Assembly: GCA_905221605.1 (NCBI GenBank) | Contig: CAJNDS010000001.1 | Span: forward strand, 3,332,987-3,396,986 | Direction: 5' to 3' | DNA: 64,000 nt | Origin: Symbiodinium natans | Taxonomy: Eukaryota; Sar; Dinophyceae; Suessiales; Symbiodiniaceae | The notes under the pieces: generated by a model | What the model was told of the DNA's origin: nothing | The model's input: only the letters and a program-made list of their open reading frames with translations | Database searches by the model: none | Part shown: piece after piece, positions 38,761 to 50,155 of the stretch | Numbering within the stretch: the first letter of the stretch is position 1 | Layout: each line of letters starts with the position of its first letter | Made by a program: the position numbers and the translations under genes

Positions 38761-40380
38761 CAGACAGGTCGCTCTCAGGTAGGTAGGAGCTTTGGACATG
38801 TTCGGCTTCCCCTTACTGGGCCCAGAAGTTCTCTCAACTTAAACCCACGACTCCTTGGGTCCTTCTAACTAAGCGTATCTTAGCTTAGCGTGTCTAGGGT
38901 TAGGGTTTAAGGTGTGCTATTTTTGGGTGGTACTTGTGCTGCCCATCCTTAGTACCTGGAGTCGGCCTGTATTTCTTACGAGGCCACGTACAGCTGCAGG
39001 GTTATGAGCTTCACGGGCTTGCAGAGCTCTCAAGATAGCCCCAAAAACCTTACATAAGAAGGCCTTTGGGCCCAAAATCCCTAGAATAGGGGTCCTTAGA
39101 GCCTTAGGGTTAAGGCTGCTACTGCCTTGCAGTGGCCAGCAAGTTGTCCTTTCAGCATGAGCTGGGCTCTTTGTGTGGCGCGACTGGCGCAGCCATGAGT
39201 TTAGGGTCTGAGTTTCTATCCCTAAACCCTAAACCCTATAAACCCTACAACCCGAAGCACGAAACAAGCGCTGAGCCCTGCCGGCTGCACTCCGCGGTCT
39301 TCGAAAGCGCTCGCGGCTGGTTCCTTTCAAGAAGACCACAGTCGCCCCGGACACTACCCCAAAAGGGTACTACATAGGAGCCTTTGGGTAAGCCCTATCC
39401 TTCAAAATCCTCAAAAGCTATGGGAAGCCTAAACCCTAAACCCTAAACCCTAAACCCTAAACCCTAAACCCTAAACCCTAAACCCTAAACTTAGTGAGGG
39501 GTCGCTTCCGTCGAGCGACAGACCCCGAGCGGCTTGGCCGAGGGCTCACAGCCCGAGCGCCCATACGAAAAGAGCGGGCCGCGGAGAGGTGAGGGTAAAG
39601 CCTCACCGGCTTGTCCTGTACAGGCCAACGACCCTGGCCTTGCTGGCCTAAGGGATGGCCGTATCCAGACCACCTTTAGTGTTAACTAAAGTAGAACCCC
39701 AAACCTCGGGCCGTTGGGGTGGCTAGGGTTTCGGAGGGCTTGCCGCGCCCCCGGGGGCCCCCTGCCCCTGGTGGCTGGATTCCTGGACCAGGGGGCCGTC
39801 GAGGGGGTCCAGGCAGGCTGGTTGCTCAATTTCGTGATTTTTGGGGCCGTTGTGAGGGCCCAATCACTCCTGCGCGCCTCCTCAGGGCCTGAGGTGCTTG
39901 CAGACGTTCAGGATTTAATGTTCAGGGCGGCCGAACAGGGCAAGAAGCCTCGGCCCGAACAGGGTCGAGACGCTTTCCGAACCTCAATAATGCTTTCGAG
40001 CCTCAAGAGGGCTGGGCGATGGCAGATTGAAACGCGTGGGCCTCTGAGGCAGAGGGGCCGAAGCGTTCAGGATTTAGTGTTCAGGGCGGTCCGAACAGGG
40101 CAAGAATCCTCGGCCCGAGCAGGGTCGAGGTTACCACCAAGCGTTTTTCGAACCTCAATACATGCTTTCGAGCCTCAAGTGGGCTGGGCGATGACGGCTT
40201 GAAATGCGTCTTGGGTTGAGGTGAAAGCCCCCCTTGAGGGGGGTTGGGGGGGTGAACCCTAAACCCTAATTGAGAATAGTTTGGGTGGCCGGGGCGGGTG
40301 TACGGGCAACGCGAGCGCGCGGTCCGGGGTGCTTCACACCCGAGCGCGCGACCTCGCATGCACACCCTAAACCCTAAACC
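38761..40380. other. Unique sequence with a 140-bp direct duplication
   Basis: Few arrays occur here (C-rich at 39426-39492). Segments 39904-40041 and 40062-40216 are diverged copies sharing CGTTCAGGATTTA, GGCAAGAA.CCTCGGCCCGA and CTTTCGAGCCTCAAG. A 162-codon frame spans both copies but is repeat-derived. No gene is recognised. Confidence 0.5.
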
Positions 40381-41454
40381 CTAAACCCTAACCCTAAACC
40401 CTAAACCTGGGCCTAAAGGCCGTTTTGGCAACCCCGAAGCGCGCGCCAGGCTGCAGAGCTTTGGGTCCTCAGGCGCTACCTTGGAAGCATCCTGAGTTCC
40501 GTCCCCAAGCTCTGAGGTTGCTTAGGGTTCAGGGTTTAGGGTTTAGGGTTCAGGGCCGCGTTTAAACTGGGAAAGGCCGGGAGCAATACTGACAGCGCCG
40601 AAACCCTCAACCCTAAACCCTGGTGGTTTAGGGTTTAGGGTTTAGGGTTTAGGGTTTAGGGTTTAGGGTTTAGGGTTTATAAGGTTCAAAGTTCAGGGTT
40701 TAGTGTCTAGGGTTCAGGGTTCAGATCTCAGGGTTCAGGGTTTTTCTTGTTTTGGGTTCAGGATTCGTTTTGGGTTTAGGGTCGGGTTTTTTTGTTTAGG
40801 GGGCTCAGGGTTCAGGGTTTAGGGTTTAGTGTTTAGCACATGCTTCGCTTGGAGTTCGCGGCTCAGGGTTAAGAGGCTTGAGCTGCCACAGAGAAGGGAA
40901 CCTTCTGGGGAAGGGCGGCAGAAGCTGAAGGATTTCGGGTTCTTGCCGTGCCGCATGAAACCCCTAAGCCCTAAACCAAAACCCTAAACCCTAAACCAGT
41001 CGGCCAGCAACCTGATGTTCATTTTGAACCGCGCTGTAAACCCTAAGCTCTCCGCACCAGGCGGCAGCCCTAAAACCTAAGCCATAAACCCTAAACCTTC
41101 ACTAGGGTTTAGGGCTCAGGGTATAGGGTTGAGGGTTTAGGGTTTAGGGTTCAGGCCTAAACCCTAAACCCCAACGCCCAAAACCAAACAAGGTCCCCTG
41201 GTCCTTGAAGTCTCCTTCAGAAAAAGCTCGCACGATCCCGGGCTTCGCCTCAACTGGGCCCCAAACATCGAAACCCCGCCTGAAAGTTCATGTGTACCTC
41301 TAAGTGGGCGGGCCTAAAACCTAAGCCCTTGTAAACCCTTCACCCCAGAGCCATAGCTACCCTGCTTATAACCCTGCTTATACGTATATACCCCCCCAAT
41401 GAACCTCACCCTAAACCCCTAAACCCTAAACTCCTAAACCCTGAACCCCTAAAG
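40381..41454. other. Degenerate arrays, one copy of a shared segment
   Basis: G-rich arrays at 40520-40553 and 40627-40680. Segment 40555-40626 is identical to 46197-46268. The rest is degenerate TTCAGGG/TTTAGGG and CCCTAAA-like sequence without genes. Confidence 0.55.
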
Positions 41455-41785
41455 CCCCTAATCCCTAAACCCCAGACCCTAAACTCTAAACCCTAAACCC
41501 TAAACCCTAAACCCTAAACCCTAAACCCTAAACCCTAAACCCTAAACCCTAAACCCTAAACCCTAAACAAGTAAATGGGTTTAGGATTTCGGGTTGAGTT
41601 CCCAAGTGGCTGCCCTGAGGCCGGGATGCCACGGCCCTGAGTGAGAGGCAAGACGCGAGCCGATAGAAGCCACGCCCACCTCCTAGGGTTTAGGGTTTAG
41701 GGTTTAGGGTTTAGGGTTTAGGGTTTAGGGTTTAGGGTTTAGGGTTTAGGGTTTAGGGTTTAGGGTTTAGGGTTTAGGGTTTAGG
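41455..41785. repeat. Paired C-rich and G-rich arrays around a 110-bp island
   Basis: C-rich 41455-41570 and G-rich 41685-41785 bracket an island that is not clearly coding. The bracket order is the same as around the exon islands. Confidence 0.75.
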
Positions 41786-41803
41786 GGGGTTTAGGGTATA
41801 GGG

Positions 41804-41915
41804 CTTACTTTCTGTTTGCTAGCAGGGAATGAGGGAATTAGGGCCCAAAATATTCCCTTTTAAAGGATTATATAGGGTACCTCATTCCCCCAATTTTCTA
41901 CTAACCAGCAGTAAG
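41804..41915. repeat. Uninterrupted small inverted-repeat element
   Basis: Ends CTTACT...AGTAAG; inverted inner blocks are GCAGGGAATGAGGG and its partner CCTCATTCCCCC. The related copy at 4441-4598 carries a telomere-type array at the CATTCCC position. Confidence 0.7.
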
Positions 41916-44177
41916 TTCCCCCCCCCCCCCCCCCGGCTGGCATTTCGTATTTTGTAGATTCCGGGTTGGGCCGTGGAACATTCTGTGTTTTCTCTGGTTG
42001 GGTTTAGGAGTGGATGAGAACGGCTTCTGGGCGGGTTCATACACTGTTTTGGGGTTTTGTAGGGTTGATAGGCGGGTTTATAGGTGTTCTAAACCCTAAA
42101 CCCTAAACCGGCCGAGGGCAAGTAATTGCAAACGCTTGTGCTGCCGCCTCGGCACCCGGGGTAGACGCTTCTGGGCTGGAGGGGCTAAATCTCTCACCAT
42201 GTTCCCGTATCCTTTGCTAATCCCGAGCCCTAGACCCTAAACCCTCAATCCTCAACCCTCAGCCCTAAACCCTAAACCCACCCTAAACCCTAAGCCCTAA
42301 ACCCTAAACCAGAGTTTGAGTAAGGCTTTGGGTGGAGCAGTGGACGGGCGCCGTCTAATTACGCAGATTCCTGTTTCAGCTTCGGCTCACCCGAAGGGAC
42401 ACCCAAAGCGGTGTACACTTAGGGTTTAGGGTTTAGGGTTTAGGGTTTAGGGTTTGGGGTTTAGGGTTTAGGGTTTAGGGTTTAGAAGCGGACATGAGCC
42501 GCAGACACGCGCGATGCAAACACCCGAGAATGATAAAAGTTGCTTCGCGAGTGCTGAGGCTTAGGCTTGGCGATTCCGGGTTAGGGTTTAGGGTTTAGGG
42601 TTTAGGGTTTGGGGTTTAGGGTTTAGAGTTTAGGGTTTAGGGTTTGGGGTTTAGGGTTTAGGGTTTAAGGTGAACATGAGGAAGTTGCAGCCTGAACTGC
42701 AGGTACCTCGTATACGGGTGCTTGTATCCTGGTTGGAGATAAGGTGGATAGCCGCAGAGAGACTTGCAATCTTGCTGATTGTCGGCTTGCTGCCCGCTCA
42801 CCAGTTGGATGTACTTGATGGTGTCCCTAAACACTAAACCCTAAACCCTAAACCCTAAACCCTAAACCCTAAACCCTAAACCCTAAACCCTAAACCCTAA
42901 ACCCTAAACCCTAAACCTTAGACATCTGTAGCGTAGTGCTGCAGCCATGGCATCCGTGCCTGAAGCCATGTCGGTACCGCCGCTCGCTAGCAGCTCATTC
43001 ATAGGAATCAACGTGTCACTGCGTCTGCAGTCGCCCCTGATGGTCCTGAAAAGGCTAAGCCACTAAGCCACTCCAGCACCTGAGTACCTGAGTCGAGACA
43101 ACCCTAAACCCTGAACCCTCAACCCTAAACAATAAACCCTAAACCCTTAGGTTTAGAGCTTGAGGTTTGGGATGTAAGGTCATGGTGCTTCGCCTAGCTC
43201 GAGGTTCCTGCCTTCGGTTTTCTGAATCTCTTAAGGCTCTCAAACCCTGAGCCTAAACCCGGACCCCAAAACCCTAGCCCTAAACCTTAAACCCTAAGCC
43301 CCAAAACCCTAAACCCTAGCCCTAAACCCTAAAACCTAAGCCGTAAACCCTAAACCCTAAATTGAGGCAGCCCTCCCTAAACTCAAAGCCCCCGGGGGAA
43401 AACCTCAACCTCCTTCCAGCTCATACGAAGACATCTGTGGCTCAAAGGGTTAAGCATCTCAAGAGTTTAGGGTTTAGGGTTTAGGGTTTAGGGTTTAGGG
43501 TTTAGGGTTTAGGGTCTAGGATAGTAGGCGCCCTAAGCCTCAAAACCCAGCTGCCCTAAACCTTAAAGAGCAAGAATGGGTTGTAGAGTGCCCGTCGTAT
43601 GGAGAAGCCCAAACCCTAAACCCTAAACCCTAAACCCTAAACCCTAAACCCTAAACCCTAAACCCCAAACCCCAAACCCCAAACCCCAAACCCTAAGCGG
43701 AATCGGGCCTGGCCGCCTTGAAGCCGAGCCCAGGGGCTTTTTTCGGGATTGGGGCTCCGGGTTTTTTTCTCAGCTTCGGGCTGCACAGTCGGTTTTGGGG
43801 GTTTAGGGTTTAGGGTTTAGGGTTTAGGGTTTGGGGTTTAGGGTTTAGGGTTTAGGGTTTAGGGTTGCACTCCAATGTTCGATACAACCTATTCTGCTAC
43901 CCATACTTGTGTGGACCCCCCGGTTCAGAATTTCTGCTGGCTTTCTGTCGGGCTTCGAAGGAGCTTTGGCCAGTCAGCTAGCCACTGAATCCCATAAAGT
44001 ACACCACCCTAAGCCCTAAACCCTAGCCCAAAACTCTAGCCCTAAACCCTAGCCCTAAACCCTAACCCTAAACCCTAAACCCTAGCCCTAAACCCTAAAC
44101 CCTAAACCCTAAACCCTAAACCCTAAACCCTAAACCCTAAACCCTAAACCCTAAACCCTAAACCCCAAACCCTGCAG
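41916..44177. other. Regular alternation of arrays and open islands
   Basis: C-rich arrays: 42085-42108, 42838-42917, 43615-43697, 44035-44173. G-rich: 42418-42483, 42583-42668, 43466-43515, 43800-43863. Islands at about 42110-42195, 42318-42415, 42487-42580 and 43700-43795 each have an open plus-strand frame of 28-33 codons but no recognised motif, so they are listed together and not as genes. Confidence 0.5.
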
Positions 44178-44230
44178 TGCACGGCCAGGGGGTCGAGCCG
44201 GGATCCCTCCATCGAGGAGGTTGCAGCGCG
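44178..44230 (+). CDS. Possible exon of unknown protein
   Basis: After ccctgcag the frame reads CTARGSSRDPSIEEVAA up to a possible GT donor. A C-rich array of about 19 units abuts the acceptor. Short and uncertain. Confidence 0.35.
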
Positions 44231-45579
44231 GTCTTTTGCCAAACCCTCAAACCCTACATCATGGGTGTCCCTACTGCCACCCTTAGGCTTTAGGGTTTAG
44301 GGTTTAGGGTTTAGGGTTTAGGGTTTACGTTTTCCCTTTTTAAAGACGGTCATGTTCAGTTGACCTGTCGGTCGATTGTAGTGGCTTATCGACTTCTGCA
44401 GGTTCACTCAATTTCCATACCCCAAACCCTGCCTAAATCCTAAACCCTAAACCCTAAACCTTAAACCCCTTAAGAAGTTTGTTTTTGTTGTGGTATGTTT
44501 TCTGTTCCTGGGTGGCTGTCAAAATTATGCCCCATTTTGGAGTACCCTAAATATCAGGTGCCGTATTTATATCCAAAAAAGGACCAGAATTTTGACAACC
44601 ACCCAGATGAAAGCCTCGGGAGTATTTGAAGATATACTATAGGACCCAGAAAAGGCCCCTCCTTCCCTTTTTAGGGGGGTTTGGGTTTCCCTATAGGCCC
44701 CTGTAAACCCAGAAGGGCACCCTTTTTTTCCTAGGTTCCTCTTGGGTCCAGTATTCTTTGCAATAAGATTTCGACCCTAAACGCTAAACCCCAAACTCAC
44801 AGACAAAGTCTGTAGGGCTTTTCTGCTCACCAAGCTTTGAGGAGAGCCTTGACGGCTTCCTACATGTCGTCTTGACAACCTGAACCTTTTCAAAGGGTCT
44901 AGGGTTTAGGGCTTAGGGCTTAGGGCTTGAGGCTTGGGGCTTAGGGTTCGGGATCTCCAAACCTTCCAAGAAGATGCTTCGGACAACTGACCATCTAGAC
45001 CCTCCGCGTTAAGGCTAAGGCTCTTAAAGTGCGCACGACTCAGGCCCTGCGTGGTCGGTCCAAAGGTCGGGTTTAGGGTTTAAGGTTTAGGGTTTAGGGT
45101 TTAGGGTTTAGGGTTTAGGGTTTAGGGTTTCCATAAACCCTGTGAAGTCAAGTAACCCTAGGGTTTAGGGTTTAGGGTCTAGGGTTTGGGGGTAGCCATT
45201 GAAAGCATGTAAACCCATGCAACCGGCATCCGGGTATTTGTACGGAAGGCGGCACGCGACAACGGCTCGACCTTGCCGGCAGGCGTTTGGGGTTTGGGCT
45301 TTGCGTTTTATTGGGTTTAGCGTTTGAGCTTCGTGTTTATGACGGCCTTTTAGGGCCTCAGATTTTTGGGGTTGTGGATTTCGGTGTTGCTGTTGAACGA
45401 AGGGGCCAGAGTCCAAAAGGGCTGTAAGCTCTTCCGCACCCTGTTTCCGCTGTGAGTCCCAACGCCGCACTGCCAGTAGTTCATCCAAGAGTTTTATGAG
45501 ACATAAGGGTTTACCAAACCCTAAACCCTAAACCCTCAACCCTCAACCCTAAACCCTAAACCCTAAGGGTTTACTCTTG
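44231..45579. other. Non-coding stretch with arrays
   Basis: G-rich arrays at 44290-44325, 44898-44950 and 45065-45130 and a C-rich array at 45515-45565. Sequence 44490-44600 has inverted GGGTGGCTGTCAAAATT and TTTTGACAACCACCC ends, probably a small element. No gene is recognised. Confidence 0.5.
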
Positions 45580-45696
45580 AGCTTCGGCCGACTGCGGATT
45601 CGAATGCCGAGACACCTGATCCCACTGTTGCATTCGGGATCCAACAGCTCTTCTCCTTGCCTCGGACCCAAGATGCCCTTTTTCCCTGTCTTCAGG
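45580..45696 (+). CDS. Probable exon of unknown protein
   Basis: A 39-codon frame reads LELRPTADSNAETPDPTVAF and GIQQLFSLPRTQDALFPCLQ, ending at a donor-like CAGG|GTTTAAG. It is well balanced and protein-like. The left boundary is unclear (cttgag). A C-rich array ends just upstream. Confidence 0.42.
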
Positions 45697-46109
45697 GTTT
45701 AAGTTCCCTGGCAAGCCCCCTGAAACCACCCTAAACCCTAAACCCTAAACCCTAAACCCTAAACCCTAAACCCTAAACCCTAAGCTACTCTTGAGTCCGG
45801 TTGCCCTTGCGCTTGAGCGAGAGAGGCGGCCCAGAAAAGATGAAGGACCTGGTTGTGACCTTATACGGCCCTGCCCCCAGCTCCGCAAACGCAAAGGGTG
45901 TCTTTGGGACTCGAGGCTTAGGGACTCGAGGCTTAGGGTTCAACCCTAAACCCTAAACCCTAAACCCTAAACCCTAAACCCTAAACCCTACCCTGAAATT
46001 AACCGTAACCTTTCATTGTAAAGGTAGGCTTTTGACGAATCCTCAACGCTAGGCCCCGCTCGTACTGTGTCACGACATGACAGCAGTGCCCGTACCTAGG
46101 CATCGGCTG

Positions 46110-46240
46110 AAGGTAGAAGAGAAGCCCGTCCACGTCTGCATGCCTTCCAGATTCGGACAGTTAATTAATATTAATATTGCTTCGGCCGACACCCTTGCCG
46201 CGTTTAAACTGGGAAAGGCCGGGAGCAATACTGACAGCGC
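46110..46240 (+). CDS. Possible exon, HhH-like ININxASAxxLAA segment
   Basis: The plus frame reads RFGQLININIASADTLAAFK and LGKAGSNTDSAE. The NINxASAxxL pattern recalls the first helix of ComEA-type helix-hairpin-helix domains, but the following GIG loop is absent, so the family is only a suggestion. Its last 40 bp are present identically at 40555 on. Confidence 0.35.
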
Positions 46241-48030
46241 CGAAACCCTCAACCCTAAACCCTGGTGGTTTAGGGTTTAGGGTTTAGGGTTTAGGGTTTA
46301 GGGCTTAGGGTTCAGGGTTTAGGGTTTAAGGTTTAGGGTTTAGGGTCCCTTTTTCTGTAGTCTTGACCTCCGCTGTTCCGAGCCGAGCTGCTCCCGGCTG
46401 CCATGGCCCTGGTACCTTCGACGCGCCTGCTTCCATCGGCCCCTTCCCAAAGGGGGCATGCTGCCCCCTGGCTTTTAACCCTAAACCCTAAACACCCCCC
46501 CCTCTACCCCGCCCCCCCCTGCCGGGGATCAGGAGTTCGGGTTGAGGGGCTTGGTGCTCAATTGGGCTTTTCGGTGGCATCAGCTGCTTTCACAGCTCCA
46601 ACTATGGCGTCAGACACAAGGCCGTTATAAGGTGGTTGCTTCTTATTTTTGTCGTGGTCCGTGCTGCCTGTGGGGTATAGACGGGACCCCCTTTCCTAGA
46701 CGTTAAGGCTGAGGCCTTCTAAACCGCGTCGATGATGCCTTGTTTCTCGAGGCCCAAATCCTAGCCCCGAACCACCCTCGGCACTTCAATCCCAGCCTAA
46801 GACAAGACCCCCCCGCCCCCCCCCCCCCCCCGCCCCCTGCGAAAATCCTCACAACCCAGTCCGACCGGAAACGTCTTGAAAAATTAAGGGGGTGTCTATA
46901 ACCCTCAACCCTAACTGTCGAGCAGGTTCAGTAACTTCAGTCTTCGGCTGGGCGAGTTGCTTCAGAACCCCTCAACAAAAAAGAGACATATTCTTCCTTG
47001 TACTTCATTTGTTTGGGGGATTCTTGGGGTTCGAAACCAAGAGGTGGAACATGTCTTGCTTTAAGATCAGGGGGGTTGAGCAGTAGTAGGGGTGGGCTTG
47101 TATATGGGCCCGAAGTCCCTAAACTCCATGGCCCTGAACTCCGACACTCCTCAGCCCTGAGCACCTAAACTTTAAACTCCTAAACCTTAAACCCTAGGCC
47201 CTAAACCCAAATCCCTAAACCCCAAACCCTAAACCCTGAACCCTGAACCCTAAACCCTAAACCCCAAACCAACATTGGCCTTGGCAACTGCGAAAGCCAA
47301 GCATAGGCGACCGCTGCTGAGAGGCCTCCCAGGCCGAATCTAGGGGAGCGCTGTTGGGTTTAAGGCTGAGTTTGGTTTAGGGTTTAGGGTTTAGGGTTTA
47401 GGGTTTAGGGTTTAGGGTTTAGGGTTTAGGGTTTAGGGTTTAGGGTTTAGGGTTTAGGGTTTAGGGTTTAGGGTTTACGGAGCAGAGGGTATAGATGGTA
47501 GCCTCTCTGACTGAAACAAAGCGGTAGAGCCTTTTGAGGGCTATGGCGTGCCTGGCCTTGGGGGGGGTGGGGGGGCGGGGGGGGGGGGGGGGGGGGGGGT
47601 AGCGCTTATCTTGCTATCCTGGCCAGGCCTACACCCTGAACCCTAAACCCTGAACCCTGAACCCTGAACCCTAAACCCTAAACCCTAAACTCCTAAACCC
47701 TAAACCCTAAACCCTAAACTCCTCAACCCTAAGCCCCAACGAAACTTTGACAAGCATCTTAGGCCCCTCAGTGTGGTACCCTCTGTAGAGGTTTCCTGGG
47801 TTTCGGAAGTAGGGGTAGAAGTAGGGAAACTATGGTTTCTAGAGCACTTGGGACTCCAAACCCTGAGCCCAACACCCCAAACCCCCCAAACCCTAAACCA
47901 CCCGAAGCCCCAAACCCTAAACCTCAAACCCCAAACCCCAAACCCCAAACCCCAAACCCTAAACCCTAAACCCAAGTACCCATGAACCTCGAAGCCTTAG
48001 CTTGAAAGCTCGTACCTGACAGAGCCCCAG
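46241..48030. other. Arrays, C/G runs and unique sequence
   Basis: G-rich 46268-46345, C run 46807-46833, C-rich 47190-47270, G-rich 47374-47476 (about 14 units), G run 47562-47599, C-rich 47630-47725 and 47890-47972. The GGTTCATGG family motif is at 47974-47995. No named gene. Confidence 0.55.
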
Positions 48031-48138
48031 GCGCGCCCCGCCCACGAAAGCGCTGACGTGTGGAGCGACAGCGCTGCTGGCTGCCGCCGCGCGCCGAGGG
48101 ACCCGGGAAGTAGCAGAAGCTGATATTTGGGTTACCCA
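48031..48138 (+). CDS. Possible Ala/Arg-rich exon
   Basis: After gacagagccccag one frame is open as RAPPTKALTCGATALLAAAA and RRGTREVAEADIWVTQ up to the array. A second frame is also open for 30 codons, so the coding frame is not settled. Confidence 0.35.
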
Positions 48139-49578
48139 GGGGGTTTAGGGTTTAGGGCTTAGGTTTAGGTTTAGGGTTTAGGTTTAGGGTTTAGGGTTTA
48201 GGGTTTAGGGTTTAGGGTTTAGGGTTCATTTGTAGTACCATTATGGCCTCTACAAGAGATAATGGCAATGTGGTGCATGGGGCCTGAAAAGACTGTAGAG
48301 GAACCCCCGTGATGCCTTGCAGGTGTGGCAAGCAAGTAACTAGCTTGAAGTGACAGTTCAAGACTACCCGAAGGGTCCAGGCACTCTTCTGCGCCTGCCT
48401 TCCTTTTCAGGATTTTGCGCCTACTATCTCTGTAAAAGGACCTTTGGGCTGATTCACTGATGTTTCTTGGGCACTCAACAGGGCATGTCACCTGCCCACG
48501 CTCAACACATTAAAACCCTGGAAGGACCCGCCGAAGCACAATCAGAAGGTCGGCCTCACCCTTGGTTCCAAGATGCAACGTTTCGTCTTTTAGTATGGGC
48601 CGACCTATTTTCGGGGAACTTTTGCACACCTCATATATGCCCGGAATATGCCCTATACAGCCCCCTGTAAGGGAGGTAAGGGACCCTATGAAGGGACCAT
48701 GTAACTACCCCTAGAATCTTGCAGTCGCTGCAATCAAGCCTGTGGGGGTTCGGAGGGTTCTTCGACGTACTGGTCATTCACTTTGAGAGCACGCATTCGC
48801 GATGACGAACCTAGTAGTAGAGTATCCTTTAACCTTTTTGGGGTAGTAGAGTCCCCTAATACATTCCAAAGGTTAACCTTTAATTCCCCCAGGTTGCTGG
48901 ACAACTAGGTCCGAAAGTGTAAGATGTGGTCATCAGAATCCCGCCCTGAGCGCTCTTCACCACCTGGGCCGTTCTCGAAAGTATGCTAGGCCGCTAGGCC
49001 CTTTTTTTTCGTGGGGTGGCAGCCTGACTTTCATTGTGCTTTGTATCGAAGCTGCCCCCCCCCCCAAAAAAAAAAAGATAAAAAAAAAGGACCATCGTTT
49101 AGATGCTTACCCTAGGTTTGGAGTACTACACGTTAATATTGTTTTTGGTTCTGGGTTCCTATTATAGCTACGTATAACTAAAAAGTATATACTTTTTTCC
49201 AGGGTCTACTCCAAAGTAGGGTTACAACTTGCAACCCACCAAGCCTTCTGAAGCCCTGTGACTCGGCAGGCTCAGGCAGTGCCTGTCTGCCCTCCCCGAT
49301 GCAGAACTGCCGCCCTGCGCCTGCCATAGCCACAGGGCCGAGAAGAGTAGTAGCCCTAAACCCTAAACCCTAAACCCTGAATCCTAAACCTAAACCCTAA
49401 GGTGTGTCGGGGTCTAAAACCCAAGCCCTAAACCCTAAACCCCAAAGCCTTAGCCCTCCACCCCAAGCCCTAATCTCTATCCCTAAACCCTAAACCCTAA
49501 ACCCTAAACCCCAAACTCTATGCCTAAACCCTAAACCCTAAACCCTAAACCCTAAACCCTAAACCTTAAACCCACAAG
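48139..49578. other. Unique sequence with few arrays
   Basis: G-rich array 48145-48228. Sequence 48826-48895 repeats the AACCTTT inverted motif of 5826-5893. AAGGGACCATGTAAC at about 48691 matches the 26.6 kb element. C-rich arrays lie at 49355-49400, 49490-49510 and 49520-49572. An open frame 48467-48670 lacks motifs. Confidence 0.5.
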
Positions 49579-49673
49579 GTCGACTCCATGGCGCAGACGT
49601 TTACATCATTGGAACCGCGCACATTTCCGCGAAGAGCGCCGCAGATGTGGAGGCTTTGCTCCTGAGATCCAGG
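49579..49673 (+). CDS. Exon encoding part of a TraB-family domain
   Basis: After the acceptor aaacccacaag the frame reads LHGADVYIIGTAHISAKSAA and DVEALL. The VYxxGTAHxSxxSxxDV pattern is the conserved N-terminal motif of TraB/PrgY/gumN-type domains (human TRABD has VYVVGTAHFS). TraB proteins are membrane-linked and in eukaryotes occur at mitochondria or ER; their biochemical role is poorly defined. The donor GTTTTAG merges with a G-rich array. A C-rich array ends at the acceptor. No second exon of the family was found in the window. Confidence 0.62.
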
Positions 49674-49950
49674 GTTTTAGGGGTTTAGGGTTTAGGGTTT
49701 AGGGTTTAGGGTTTGGGGTTTGGGGTTTAGGGTTGAGGGTTTAGGGTTTAGGGGTTTAGGGTTTAGGGTTTTAGGGGTTTAGGGTTTAGGGTTTAGGGGT
49801 TTAGGGTTTAGGGTTTAGGGTTTAGGGGTTTAGGGTTTAGGGGTTTAGGGGTTTAGGGGTTTGGGGGTTTAGGGGTTTAGGGGTTTAGGGGTTTAGGGTT
49901 TAGGGTTTCGGGTTATGGGGTTTGGGGTTTAGGGTTTAGGGTTTAGAGGC
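49674..49950 (+). repeat. G-rich array mixing 7- and 8-nt units
   Basis: TTTAGGG and GGGGTTTA units alternate; the 8-nt form dominates 49830-49905. Confidence 0.92.
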
Positions 49951-50143
49951 CGAAGGATGGATGTGAAGTCGTTCTTGAGGTCTTCGGAGGGCTTTTGAGA
50001 GCTATTGACCAAAGGGACATGTAGACATGAGAGGCATTCGCCACACCGGTGGCTCAAGTGGGACAAAGCAGCATGCCTTGCGGAAGTAAAAGACTCCGAT
50101 AGAGTGGCCGCCGAGCTTCCAGCTGTGCAGTTTAGTGCACAGT

Positions 50144-50155
50144 TGGTAGCGGAGC
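50144..50155 (+). promoter_or_regulatory. Possible tRNA primer-binding site
   Basis: TGGTAGCGGAGC lies directly before the Gag ATG. It resembles the TGGTATCAGAGC site complementary to initiator tRNA-Met in many copia elements. The match to the host tRNA 3' end cannot be checked here. Confidence 0.45.

Noticed and set aside
39714-40202. 162-codon plus-strand frame as a gene
   Set aside because: It spans two diverged copies of a 140-bp repeat, and its residues follow the repeat without a recognisable domain.
3974-48138. Every open 60-100 bp island as a proven exon
   Set aside because: In GC-rich DNA a 25-33-codon frame is often open by chance in at least one frame; only motif-bearing or phase-0 islands with good splice sites were given higher confidence.
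5396-49673. Islands as integrated telomere-capped minichromosomes
   Set aside because: The order CCCTAAA-island-TTTAGGG would fit capped fragments, but splice-like sites at the island edges and the same acceptor-side rule in a spliced minus-strand gene fit introns better. Kept only as an alternative.
1-49950. The window as a true chromosome end
   Set aside because: Arrays are short, in both orientations and spread over 60 kb, with genes and transposons between them; no terminal array of one strand is seen.
1-49950. CRISPR array
   Set aside because: Spacing between repeats is irregular, repeats are 7 bp and in both strands, and there are no cas genes; the sequence is eukaryotic.
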